NCBI GenBank assembly: GCA_014084085.1
Contig: NPFB01000056.1
Location: 256,355 to 320,354 of the forward strand
DNA from: Hondaea fermentalgiana
Lineage: Eukaryota > Sar > Bigyra > Thraustochytrida > Thraustochytriidae
Direction of reading: 5' to 3'
Length of the DNA stretch: 64,000 nt
The notes beneath the pieces were generated by a model, which worked only from the letters and a program-made list of their open reading frames with translations, was not told where the DNA came from and searched no databases. Both the position numbers and the translations under genes were made by a program. Shown piece after piece: positions 40,845-51,285 of this stretch (position 1 is the stretch's first letter; each line of letters starts with the position of its first letter).

Positions 40845-40932
40845 GATCATCAATTGATGATCGATTGCTTGGCTTCTTAACCAAGTCGACGAATCGATCG
40901 ATCAATCGATCGTTTGATTGATCAAACGATCG
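40845..40932. repeat. Cluster of GATC/ATCGAT palindromes
   Basis: GATCATCAATTGATGATC at 40845-40862 is a perfect 18-bp palindrome. At 40907-40932 a second inverted repeat has 12-bp perfect arms (CGATCGTTTGAT and its complement) around a 2-bp spacer. Between them ATCGATCGATCAATCGAT adds further short dyads. This could form cruciforms or serve as a binding array; function is unknown. Confidence 0.85.
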
Positions 40933-41224
40933 AGCGAACGCTTCATCGCCTCGAGGATTGACGGGTCGATGGATGACACTTGGCTTGGCTGTGAGTGAGA
41001 TTTGAAAAGGGGATGCGGAGCGGAGCGATGGGAAAGGAGAGCGGATCCGGCTCGCTGGACCTGGCGGCAGCCGTGCTGCAGCGTCAGCGGCGGTATGGAT
41101 GCAGGGTGCGCGGCTGGTTTGTGGGTGGGAGCAGCGCGGGATCCGAGATCGATCTAGATTGACATGAACGCAAATGCAGCCAACGGGCTTCCATTCAAGG
41201 AGCAGTAGTCGTAGGAGGAGGCTG

Positions 41225-41332
41225 AGTCGCGTCGAGCCGCGTCGAGCCGCGTCGAGCCGCGTCGAGCCGCGTCGAGCCGCGTCGAGCCGAGTCGAGCCGC
41301 GTCGAGCCGAGTCGAGCCGAGCCGAGTCGAGC
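41225..41332. repeat. 10-bp tandem array GCGTCGAGCC, about 11 units
   Basis: Units are nearly identical, with late units showing AGTCGAGCCG variants. In one frame it would encode a short Arg/Ser/Val/Glu/Pro repeat, but no start, stop or flanking domain supports translation. Confidence 0.9.
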
Positions 41333-41496
41333 AGGGTTGAAGTACTCGCTAGCTATAGCTAGCTAGCCTCAAGAAGAACGAACGCAGGGTCGTGCCACGA
41401 CCCAGCCAGGTCCACGCGTCGCGGCGCACCGCCTCGGATCCAGCGCAGCGTCGTCGCATGGCACGGCGAGGCGCGAAACGGCGCGAGGAGGCGGCG

Positions 41497-41530
41497 CGAG
41501 GCGAGGCGAGGCGAGGCGAGGCAAGGCGAA
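41497..41530. repeat. GAGGC pentanucleotide repeat
   Basis: About six GGCGA/GAGGC units. The complementary CTCGC form occurs nearby at about 41665-41684, and GAGGC again at about 41731-41760, so hairpins between opposite arms are possible. The same pentamer recurs near 62610-62635 and 63770-63800. Confidence 0.85.
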
Positions 41531-43015
41531 GCGCGGCCAATGACGTGAGGCGGGCGCGGCGCCCGGACGACTCGGTTCGGGGAAGGTGTGCGCTTGCGAA
41601 CAAGTGCAAAGCCCCCACAGGAACCGTGCCGCGCAACCGCCGCGCGATTGAGTACCGCCAGTCTCGCCTCGCCTCGCCTCGCCCCGTCAAGTCTCATTGT
41701 TAATCCAACAACTGACAATGCCGTCGCGAGGAGAGGCGAGGTGAGGCGAGGCGAGGCGGGCTTTCAAAATTCCCGAGTCTTCGCAAGAAGTTGACCCGCT
41801 CTATCTGTCAGCTTTGAGGCGGCGGCGATCTATCGGTCGCTGCCGGCCGGCCGAGCTCACAGATTGAACAAGATGTAAGAAAACGCTGACTCGGCTCGCC
41901 TTGCCTCGCCCGTACTAATAATAACTTTAACTTTTCAAAAATCACTCGTGATCAGCATAGCCAGCTGCAGCTGCAGCGGTCCGAAGCGACGAGGCCCTAA
42001 CGGCTGCCCACGCGGGGAGAACGTTGACTTCGTTGAGGAGATGCCCGTACGATATAAAACGCTCTGCGCGGGCTTGCTTGCTTGCTTTGGTTGCGGACAG
42101 GGTGGCCCATCTCATCCTGGTTCAAATGAAACTCGATCGAGGCGAGCAGGCTGTTCAGACAAACAAGATCGAGAAAGGCGACTGACCAGCAGTGGCAGCT
42201 GCAGTTTCACTTTTATAGGACCAACACGATCACATGTCTTGCGGGTCGCCGGGGTGCCAGGCACATTCCATCGATTCAGCATCAGGATGCTTTCCTACGT
42301 CGCCCCAACCGTCCGGCCGGCAGAGATTTGCTACTACGTCCAATCAACGACTGCCTCTCGCCTTTTCGCGACATCGTTTTAGCCATCCCTGAATCTTCGT
42401 TCCCGCGTGCCAGCTTGTCAGTTGCCATGCCTGTTGGTTGCACCGCCTTGGCCGTTGCATCGTGCCTTCGAGCCCCCCTGCACTCCTTTCGCTCTCCTCT
42501 TCATCCAAGAAGGCGCCCCTGCACATTTTTTCCGAGGCTCGTTGCGTCGCCTCTTCGGCGGTTTCCAGCCGTCTCAGATTATTTTTTTCGTTTCTGCGTC
42601 CCGCGGCGCCGCGCGACCTACATCGTTCGCATCGGCCGTTTCCTTCCAGCACATGGCAGCCAGGACGGACGCACGTCCTCGCTCGACGCAATCGACCTTA
42701 GGGACGGGCCGTCCGCGGTGGGTCGATCGATGGACGATCGATCTCCTGCGCGAGGCCAGAACCCTGAGCAAAGCAGAGCAGTGCAGAGCTCGCTGCAGCT
42801 GCCACTGACCGCAGGCTGGCAAGCAATTCCTTCGCTTCGTCGTGCAGAGAAATTGGAATTCGCTTTCCCTTCCTTTGTCATTTGCTTCCTCCGTCCCGTT
42901 TTTTCCGTTCGTTCGTTCGTTCATTCTCGATCGATTTTTTATCCATCGATCCATCGGGCTCGGGCTCATGCTCGGTCTCCGTACGCTGCGCTCTTTCTCC
43001 GGACGCCATTCTGTT

Positions 43016-43045
43016 CCAGCCAGCCAGCCAGCCAGCCAGCCAGCC
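43016..43045. repeat. CCAG tetranucleotide repeat
   Basis: About seven CCAG units, with a shorter run of the same repeat at 43939-43962. Confidence 0.85.
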
Positions 43046-45421
43046 TGTCAGCCAGCCATCGCCCAGGCTCAAACTACGCACAGCAGGGGGCGCACGCACG
43101 ACCCCACGTGGCACCGCCGCTCACGCCGGCTGCCGGGGCTCAGGGACCGCGCTTGACAAGCAAGTAGCCTCCCCTCCTTCGCGTGTAAAAAAGCCGAGCG
43201 AGCGACGGCAGCCTGCGTGCGTGTGTCCGGCACGGGCTGACCAGGCTGGCCTGTATGATGTGGCCACGATTGGATGGATGGCGAGGCCGTCTGGCCGGCT
43301 TCCTTTATAGGGAAGGCAGATCGGCGGAGGAGGATCGGTCGGCGACGCGCTGGAAAATCAATCCCATGGCTGGATTTTTCTATTTACTACTACACAAGTG
43401 ATGCAATGCATTCGCGTCTAGGCGTATAGGCTATTCGTCTTCCATTGGTGATTCAAAAGCGAGCGAGATGCAGCAGCGCGGCGCAGCATGATCAAGTGCT
43501 GGAAGAGGCTCGACCTGCCCTTGTTGACCTCATCGAGAAAGGATTGGCGAGTCAGAGCTTCGAGCTCGTCTGAGGTGCCGCGCAGAGGAGAAAAGAATGC
43601 ATGCCATGCTTCCCTCAAATCCGATCTTCTCTCTCAAATTTGCTGGAACCTAAACAAATGAGAATAAGAAAGCCTCTGCCAACGCTGCCGTTTTTGACCA
43701 GCCAATCAAAGGCGAACGACACATGGCGAGTTAGGCAGTCGTCATGCGATTCCGAACGAGCCACCAGCCAAGGCAAATTGAGGCCGATCAAGATCGAAAT
43801 CAACAAAACAATCCTCGTGCCACGCACCACGCAGACGCAGACGCTGATGACAAGAACAAACAGCACTCTTTCCGAAAGAATGACTCGCTCCTAAAGACAT
43901 CCAAAGATGCGCACGTATAGCCTTCAGCAGGCTACACTCCAGTCAGCCAGCCAGCCAGCCAGGGCAGGCCAATCAGCCAGACTCTCGTTCTTCAGGCCTG
44001 TCCGCGCCTGTGATACATGCATACTACGACGTAGGTAACATACACACACGAAATAGAAAAGGCCCAGTCCTGCTTGCTCCGCCGCTGCCGCCGCTGCCGC
44101 CGCTAGTCCGGGTCCCTCGCCCCGGCTGGACCAGCCTCCGCAGAGGCGACAACGGCAGCAACGACGGCAGCGACGACGGCTGCTAGCGACTGCGAGCCCA
44201 GATCGGCTGGATGGCAGCGGCCAGCAGTAGCAGGCTTGCGGAAGGGCAGAAGACCAGCCAGGTGTGCGCGTGTACTATACGCGCAGCACTAGCAGAAGAA
44301 AAAACTTTTGTTGCTTCGTCGTTCCTGGAGCGGAGCCAAGCGGAGTCTCAACTCCGTTTGGCTCCGATCGGGCGCGAGAAACAAGTATGGTGTGGGGTGC
44401 CAAGGCAGACACGAAGTGTGTGTGGCTGGCGTCACACTACGCCAATGGTTGCAGCAGCAAGAAGCAGCAAGCAGCAGGCCAGCTGCCACGCCATCGCCAC
44501 TCTGCCGCCCGCCTGGCCTTCCATTCAGATTATCGACGTCCAGGCCGCTCCTTCGACCTTCCTCTCTTCCTTTCTTTCGTTGGTCGTTCGGTCGTCCGGT
44601 CGGCTGGTCCGAGCCGCCGGTCAGCGTGCGACGAGACCGTATACGTAGATGGTGAGAGGCGGCACATGAATAGGCCCTAGTGCCGCCAAGAGGCTTTTAT
44701 CCATTCAGGTTTCTACCAGCCAGCCAGGAAGAGGTAAGCTCATTAGCGTGCTCACTGTCTGTATACCTTCTGAATCGCAAGATGCTGGGTTCCGGTTTTC
44801 TCAGCGTGCGGCGTCTCCGGTCTTGACTGCGAGGCAAGCGTTAGCGATCGAGGGTCCTCCAGCGGCAGGTAAGCAGGCAGGCAAGAAGGCAAGCAGAAAG
44901 TTCATGCTTGGCCGCTCGCTGGAAAGTGGAGGAATCGGCAAAATGGAAGTCGCAGGCATAAATAGAAAGTATTCACGACAAATCAGCCTACTGCCGGGGA
45001 CGCAGTCGTTGATTGTCATCAAGGAAGAGTATAGCAAGCAACCTGAATAAACGACAAGCTGCTGGGACGTGCATGAATTCACAACATTAGATTGAAAAAA
45101 ACAAGTCTCATTTCTTTTCGTTTTTCATAAATTGAGAGACACGGCCAAGTCGCATTTCCTTCGAGGAAAATGGATCTCTCGCAAGCGGCATGGAACGATG
45201 AGCAACCAATTCAATCAAGTTCTTGCAAGATCAAACGAAGAAGCGACCGTCAAGAAACCATTTCTCGAGACTGCCACGATCATTCCGAGAGAACAATACT
45301 GAGATCTTATAGGAGGAGAGAAGGCATTACATCATCCGTTATGCATCACAATTTTGACGACGAGCATACCCCAGCAAATAGTGAGGATTCGAGTTTCCCA
45401 TATTCAGAAAATTGATGGCAA

Positions 45422-46600
45422 TCACCACGACGTATCGTGCCCAGGGATCGAGTTGGCAAAATCTGCCAGCTCAATCGCTTCAACAAAGGGCTTTCGTCCT
45501 CCAGGTACGACAAAACCTTGCCATTCTGCATACGAAGCCATCATGCGACGCATAAGCCAATCTCCAAAAAGTGGCGCATCGTGCGGAAGGTCTTGGTCGA
45601 CCGAGGTTCGATTACTGTCCATGAGTCCACGCGGAATTGCAGCAGAATACTTTGGCTCCAGAAACATGGGCGAAGAAAAACGCTCCGTACCAATGTCCAG
45701 CACTCGATGAAATGTTGCCTTGAGGCGGTAGTTGGTCAACCGGGCGAAAAGGTCGCCCAAATTGACCACCAACGTGTCGCGAATGGGCGCAACGCTTCGG
45801 TACTCACCGTCTATATACACTTGCAGGCCCGGATATCCAAAGGTCGCCAGCAGCGTCAGAATGCCCGAGTCTGCGTGCTCTGGGGTCGTCAGTCTCAGAT
45901 CCTCTGGACCAAGCTGCGAGCTGTCCACCAGGCCGCTTGCTCGAGGCGCATAGTGAATGGTTCGCAGCGTTGTCAACGTCGCGCCCTCAAACCACGGATC
46001 GAAAAAGGCCGCCGGCTTCCCGAGACCCAGCGCAAGCAGACGCAGTACGCGCAGCGCGGCCGCGAACCATGCCTGTTGTGTCTTGCAAAAGCTCTCCTTG
46101 ATCCACTGCAGCTCCTGCGCATCCGGAAACGGCGTATCCTCATACAAGGGCAAGGCAGCCTCTTGTGCGTCCATGGGTCCGACAGGAAATCCTTGGTCAA
46201 AGAACTCCTTGTGCGAGGCGTCATTTGGCTTGAATGGCTGGTACCCCCGGTACACGTTCGAGTGTGTTGGCTCATCCTTTTGCAGAAACATATCGTGCTT
46301 GACGCTCGCCGGCAGCTCGTGCAAAGCTTTGCATGCGTCAAGGTATACTTCCTCCTCATACCCAGGTACTTGGGTGAGCACGAGAAAGCCAATCGTCTCC
46401 ATTTGCCCGATCAGCTCTCGCGCGATTTCTGTGTCGTCCTCGCGTCTCATATCGATTGCGTGCAGATTCGTGAATTCCCAGCGTTCATCGGTGGCATCAT
46501 CATTGGCAGCACCGCTGCTGATCATCGTGGTCCTACTCGCTCTCCTTGCGCTGTAGGCTATGCCTGGAATGGTCGCGAATCGAGACTGCGTGCGAGACAT
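45422..46600 (-). CDS. 2-oxoglutarate/Fe(II)-dependent dioxygenase, isopenicillin-N-synthase-like
   Basis: The protein has 392 residues from an ATG at 46598-46600. An N-terminal DIOX_N-like segment includes IDMRREDDTEIARELIGQM and GFLVLTQVPG. The 2OG-FeII core has the iron triad H242-x-D244 (in PEHADSGILTLL) and H298 (in TFHRVL), plus R307-x-S309 (ERFSS), which binds 2-oxoglutarate in this family. LQVYIDGEYRSVAP and VVNLGDLFARLTN are typical core strands. Length is near the family norm of about 330-380. The first 25 residues are rich in Arg, Ser and Ala with no acids, so a mitochondrial presequence is possible; the alternative start M26 would remove it. The substrate is unknown. The family oxidises small metabolites, and nothing nearby suggests which. 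Confidence 0.88.
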   Translation of the reverse strand: MSRTQSRFATIPGIAYSARRASRTTMISSGAANDDATDERWEFTNLHAIDMRREDDTEIARELIGQMETIGFLVLTQVPGYEEEVYLDACKALHELPASVKHDMFLQKDEPTHSNVYRGYQPFKPNDASHKEFFDQGFPVGPMDAQEAALPLYEDTPFPDAQELQWIKESFCKTQQAWFAAALRVLRLLALGLGKPAAFFDPWFEGATLTTLRTIHYAPRASGLVDSSQLGPEDLRLTTPEHADSGILTLLATFGYPGLQVYIDGEYRSVAPIRDTLVVNLGDLFARLTNYRLKATFHRVLDIGTERFSSPMFLEPKYSAAIPRGLMDSNRTSVDQDLPHDAPLFGDWLMRRMMASYAEWQGFVVPGGRKPFVEAIELADFANSIPGHDTSW

Positions 46601-47648
46601 GCGAGGCCCGCTCGCCTTGCTTCTAAACTGATTCAGAGGGCAAGCTTACTACTACAAGGATGGGACGATTCTTGGCCTCGTGCCAGGCTGCAGCCCAGGC
46701 TGCAGCAGCCTGCTGCTGTTGCAAAAGATCCAGCACAGGAACTCACAGTCAATACGATGATCGCGACAAGGAAGGGCTTCCGCGCTGGAAAAGCCACTGG
46801 CGCCAGGTCGTGCTTTCGCGAAGTCCCGGCGACTAGCAGCCGCCTCTTCTTCTCTCGTTGGCCAGTTGCGGCGAGCGCGGGGGTATACTGCCCACCTGCT
46901 CGACCCACGTTGAGTGCGAGACGTCTCCATTCATCTCCGTACCTCTCAAGGCATCTCCATCGTCCTGACGTTAGCGCATGCGGACCTGGCGAGACACGGA
47001 GTCCTCGCGCGCCGTCCTACATCCCGCTGCTCAGTCGCTGGCGATCGGGATCCCGGTCAGGCCCCCGCCCCGGTCTGCCTTGCGCCGGCAGACCTTGCTC
47101 CAGCTTGCCGGAGCGTCTTGCGGGCACGCGCCGCGCCGGGCTGCTCGCATCTGCATGTCGCCCGCGGCCTTGGCCCTCTCATCGTCCGCGGCCCCCTTGG
47201 TCCTCTCATCTCGCTGCGCAAGCTCGCCTGCGCAAGGCGCAGGCGCTGCTCTGCGCGCCGCAGGCTCTGGCTCTGCGCGCCGGGCGCTCGCAGACGGCCT
47301 CTCCGCGCGCGACTGCGAGCGGCGTCTGTCGCGGCGCTCATCTATCTTCGCCGTCGCCGGTCCCGTCTCTTCTCCTTCGTCCGCTCACTTCGTCTCATCT
47401 CATGGCCCTCGTCCTCCGCGGCCGCACGCGCTGCGCCAGTCGAGCAACGCGGCCGCGGTCCGCGCACGTTGCGCTCGGCGGGGAAGCCGCAGCGGCTGCG
47501 CGAGATGGCGGAAGCGTCGCCGAATGGTGCCGGGCTATTCTTGCTGGGCAATTTCTGCTGGCGACGGCGAGTGGCAGGCAGCTAGCTGGCTGCTGCTTGG
47601 CGGCGGGATGACTAACGCGCTGCAGCCGCTGCGAGGAGATGCTTTTGT

Positions 47649-47649
<1 letters not shown>

Positions 47650-47698
<49 letters not shown>
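47650..47698. repeat. CAAG tetranucleotide microsatellite, about 12 units
   Basis: A perfect CAAG/GCAA run of about 49 bp, the longest perfect tetranucleotide repeat in the window. Confidence 0.92.
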
Positions 47699-47884
47699 GC
47701 GGCGCTGCTTCTCGGGCCCCAGCCGCGCGGCGCCGACTTCTCATTCTCGCCCTCGGCCTCGCCGAGACCGTTCATCTCGCCTCCACATCCCGCCTCCGAA
47801 TCCTGCAGCGCCGCGACCACTGGCCTCGCTCGTCATCGCGCTGCCTGCGCTCGGAGCGCTCCCTGCTCGAGCTGCGCCTGTTTC

Positions 47885-48008
47885 GCGCTTGCTTGTGCTT
47901 GTGCTCGAGCTTGCGCCCGTGCTCAGCTTGTGAACGTGAACATGTTCTTGTGCTCGTGCTTGTTCTTGTGCTCGTGCGCCTGTGCTTGTGCCTGTGCTTG
48001 CGCCTATG
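47885..48008. repeat. Imperfect TGTGCT hexanucleotide minisatellite
   Basis: Many variants of TTGTGC, CGTGCT and TGTGCC follow each other up to the start of the region read as the fusion gene's leader. It lies about 100-225 bp upstream of the candidate ATG at 48110. Confidence 0.75.
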
Positions 48009-48109
48009 CTAGCGTGTGAACACGCCTGGGCCTGAGCCGCTCCTCGAGGCCGCGGAGGGCGAGCAAACCCGCAACAGCGAGGCCGGCGAGGAGGAGGAGC
48101 AGGAGTGCG

Positions 48110-51100
48110 ATGCGCGCGCTGCGCCAGGCGCGGCTCCGCAGAGGCGGCCGAGGCGCGCTGGAGGCGGCGAAGGAGCCCTTGGGCGCGAGGCGACGCGCGA
48201 TGGACCTCGCGGGAACGAGCAAGACGCCCTGGTGGCCAGCCAGGTCCAGGTGCCTCGCGACGCGCGCGAGCAGCAGCGGCAGCAGCANNNNNNNNNNNNN
48301 NNNNNNNNNNNNNNNNNNNNNNNNNNNNNNNNNNNNNNNNNNNNNNNNNNNNNNNNNNNNNNNNNNNNNNNNNNNNNNNNNNNNNNNGACGCCGCGGCAG
48401 ACGGCGCGGCGGCTCCGTCGCCTCCCGTCGCCAAGGCCAAGCGCGTCAAGGCGTATGACATCGCCACCAAGGTGGCCTCCTTTGGCAGCGGCAGCCGCAA
48501 GGACCCCACGGGCACCGTGAACGTGCCCATCTTTCAGACGGCGACCTTTGACTGCCGCGAACAGAGCCAGTATGACTACACGCGCAGCGGCAACCCGACG
48601 CGCCACGCGCTCGAGGAGCTCTGCGGCTCCCTCGAAGGCACCGACGCACGCTCTTTCGCCTTCACCTCGGGGATGGCCGCCCTCACGGCGGTCACCCGTC
48701 TCGTCAAGCCAGGCGACACCATCCTGGCATGTCAGGACATCTACGGCGGCATGCACCGTCTTCTCATGAACTGCGCAAAAATTAGTGGCATCAAGATTAA
48801 TTTTGTAGAAACCTGGGAGCTCGACCAGGTCGAAAAGGCCTTCGCGGAAGAGGGCCATCGCATCAAACTCGTCTGTCTCGAGTCCCCGACGAACCCGCAA
48901 ATGCGCGTCAGCGACATTCAGGCCATCTCGCGCATTGCCCGCGCGCATGACGCCATTGTTTGCGTCGACAACAGCATCATGTCCCCGCTCCTCATGCAGC
49001 CTCTTACGCTCGGAGCCGACATCGTCGTGCACTCGGCCACAAAGTTCATGTCCGGTCATTCCGATGTCATGGCCGGCATCGTCACGTGTAAGAACAAGGA
49101 GCTTGCCGACCGGATCGCCTTTGTGCAAAACGCCGAGGGCAGCGGCCTTGCGCCCTTTGACTCCTGGCTCGTTCTCCGCGGCCTCAAGACCATGGCGCTT
49201 CGCGTCGCTGCTGCGCAAAAGAACGCCCTTCTCGTCTACGAGTTCCTCATCCGTCACCCGGATGTTGTCGCCGTCAACTACCTCAAGCCTCTCCACGAGG
49301 AGTATCTTCAGATTGACGCTGCGCTCGAAGAGCAAAAGCGAAGTGTCGCCAACCCGAACTGGCGCCAAGAGACCCATACTCACTTTGAACAGGCCACTGG
49401 CGGTGGTGCTCTGCTGAGCTTTGAGATGCGCGACGCAACCACCTCGCAGGCCCTCATTCAAAATCTTGCGCTCTTCAAGAACACCGTCAGCTTTGGCTCA
49501 TGTAGCTCGCTCGCAGAAATCCCCGCAGAAATGTCTCATGCCAGTATTCCTGCCGAAATGCAGACCATGTCGCCCGCACTCGTTCGCCTCTCGATTGGTA
49601 TCGAGGACAGCGACGACCTGATTGCCGACCTCAGCAGTGCCATCGCTGCAGCCACCTGCTCAAATGGCTACAAGTTGCAGCGTACGGCCAGCTATGGATC
49701 CTTTCCTCTCGGCCAAAGCCTTCCTCCCAAGGATTACCACGCTGTTGGCGTGTCCATGCCTTCGTGGGACGATGTGGTTCGCTATGAGGAGGGCGACCCC
49801 AACGTACATGCTCAGCTCTCTGCCGGCTACCCGCGCTTCGTCTTTCTCCACGCTGTCAAGCAGCTTTTTGCCAAAGCCGAGGAACTCTTCGCGCACCCCA
49901 ACGAGCGCGCCATGGTTCTCCCCAGTGCGCGCATTGCCCTTCGCTTCCAGGCCTTTCTCGGCAGCAAGCAGGTCGACTTGCACGATTGCTTTGCGCACGG
50001 TGCCTTTGCAGCCACCTTCCCCGAAGAGCTCATGCCTCAAGCGAAAAAGTTCTGGCAGCACTCGGGTGAGATCATCTCCAGTCGCCAGGCCGCCGCCGTC
50101 CTCGACGTCATTGACCGTACCTGCTTTGAGAACGCCCGTACGCGCGGCAAGCGCGAGGTCCGCAAGGCACAAACGCTTGACAAGGCCGAAGCTCCCGACG
50201 CTCGCATGCCTCCCGCGGCTCCTCACTCGGCCAAACAAGCCGACTACTCCTCTCGCGAGGCCCTGCTAAAGCGTATCGGATCCATCATGCACGAAAACCC
50301 GCGCAACGTCTATCTCTTTCCCACGGGAATGGCTGCAATCGCATCCACGCAGCGCCTGCTGAAACTGTCTTCGCAATGGGAGGAGAAGCCTCTCCGCACA
50401 GTCGTCTTTGGCTTCCCTTACTTGGACACCCTCAAGTTGGCCCAGCTCGAGTCTTCACTTGGCTCTGGCTGCACCTTTTTCGGCCGCGGCGACGAGGCCG
50501 ACTTTCAAGATCTCCGCAAGCTCCTCGAGACGGAGCGTATTTCAGGTCTCTTTTGTGAGTTCCCCTCCAACCCATTGCTCATGGCCCCTGATCTGGCGCG
50601 CCTGCGCAGTCTCGCTGACGAATTTGGCTTCGCGCTTATTGTCGACGATTCCGTCGTTGGATCCAGCAACGTTGACCTCACGGGGCCCGGTGGCGCGGAT
50701 ATCATCTGCACTTCGCTCACCAAACAGTTCTCCGGTTCGGGCAACGTCATGGGTGGATCACTTGTGCTCAACTCAGAGGGCCCGCTGTATAGCGTTCTCA
50801 AGAGCCGCATTGACCATGACCACGAAGAGAATCTCTGGTACGAGGATGCTCAGGTCCTCCTCAAGGCTTGCGCCGATCTCGAGGCTCGCGTAGCACAGAC
50901 AAACGCCACGACAATGACGCTTATCGACCATCTTTCCAAGTCGCCCCACGTCAAGAAGATTTACCATCCGTCTTGCGTGGGCACAGAGCTCTACGATCGG
51001 TACAAGCGCGACGTCCCGCACGCAGGTTATGGTTCGCTCTTCTCTGTGGTTTTCAAGAACCCTCAGCATGCGCAGCGTTTTTACAACAAGCTGCAAATCC

Positions 51101-51285
51101 CCAAATCTCCGGGTTTCGGCACAAACTTCTCCATGACCTGCCCGTACACTGTCATTGCTCACTACAACGAGCTCGAGTGGGCTGCCGAGTTTGGCGTTGA
51201 CGAGAGTCTTATTCGCATCTGGATCGGTATGGAAGATGCTCGTGAGCTTGTGGCAAAGTTTGACGCCGCGCTTGACTCATGCTGA
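48110..51285 (+). CDS. Bifunctional cystathionine beta-lyase / cystathionine gamma-synthase fusion (contains assembly gap)
   Basis: After the gap one frame runs from 48388 to a stop at 51285. The first half is a plant/fungal-type cystathionine beta-lyase: YDYTRSGNPTRHALEEL, SFAFTSGMAALTAV, YGGMHRLL, VDNSIMSPLL, the PLP lysine in VVHSATKFMSGHSD (codon 49042-49044), and NAEGSGLAPFDSW. The second half is a fungal-type cystathionine gamma-synthase with its own N-terminal domain (VSMPSWDDVVRYEEGD, SAGYPRFVFLHAVKQL), FPTGMAAIAS, and a PLP lysine in CTSLTKQFSGSGN (codon 50722-50724). Gamma-synthase makes cystathionine from cysteine and an activated homoserine; beta-lyase cleaves it to homocysteine, pyruvate and ammonia. 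The two active sites are in reverse pathway order. Left of the gap, an ATG at 48110 opens an Arg/Ala-rich, presequence-like leader, but frame continuity through the gap is unproven. Confidence 0.87.
48288..48387. other. Assembly gap (100 N) inside the fusion gene's N-terminus
   Basis: Exactly 100 N, so the true length is unknown. It is flanked by a GCAGCAGC-type repeat on the left and Ala-rich GC sequence on the right, which probably caused the break. It hides the junction between leader and enzyme. Confidence 0.98.

Larger units (their letters stand above)
36031..45421. other. 9.4-kb gene-free region rich in simple repeats and palindromes
   Basis: No open frame here has balanced amino-acid composition or a recognisable domain. 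The longest frames encode Arg/Ala/Ser- or Leu/Phe-rich low-complexity strings, and equally long frames appear on the opposite strand. The sequence is dominated by GCTC/GCTT, CCAG and GAGGC repeats, a 10-bp tandem array, polypyrimidine and polypurine tracts, a G-rich GGGT array and GATC palindromes. I see no tRNA B-box, rRNA or snRNA signature. It lies between the SANT-like gene and the dioxygenase gene. A long noncoding transcript, an origin or a degraded repeat island cannot be excluded. Confidence 0.65.
46601..48109. other. Divergent spacer between the dioxygenase and the beta-lyase/gamma-synthase fusion
   Basis: About 1.5 kb of GC-rich sequence between divergent genes. It holds a CAAG repeat (47650-47698) and a TGTGCT-type minisatellite (about 47885-48008). 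Frames through it are Arg/Ser/Leu-rich low complexity. Promoters for both genes probably lie here, but no element can be named. Confidence 0.55.

Noticed and set aside
42100..42140. GGTTCAAATGAAAC resembling a tRNA B-box
   Set aside because: No acceptor or anticodon stem can be built around it.
43418..43618. Small minus-strand frame of 66 codons in the repeat island
   Set aside because: It opens only at TTG with a stop just upstream; no domain, though its composition is less biased than its neighbours.
45437..47611. 724-codon plus-strand frame opposite the dioxygenase
   Set aside because: Antisense to a gene with an intact HxD...H and RxS motif set; beyond it the frame is Arg/Ser/Ala low complexity.
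48004..49461. 485-codon minus-strand frame over the beta-lyase half
   Set aside because: Antisense shadow crossing the gap; no domain.
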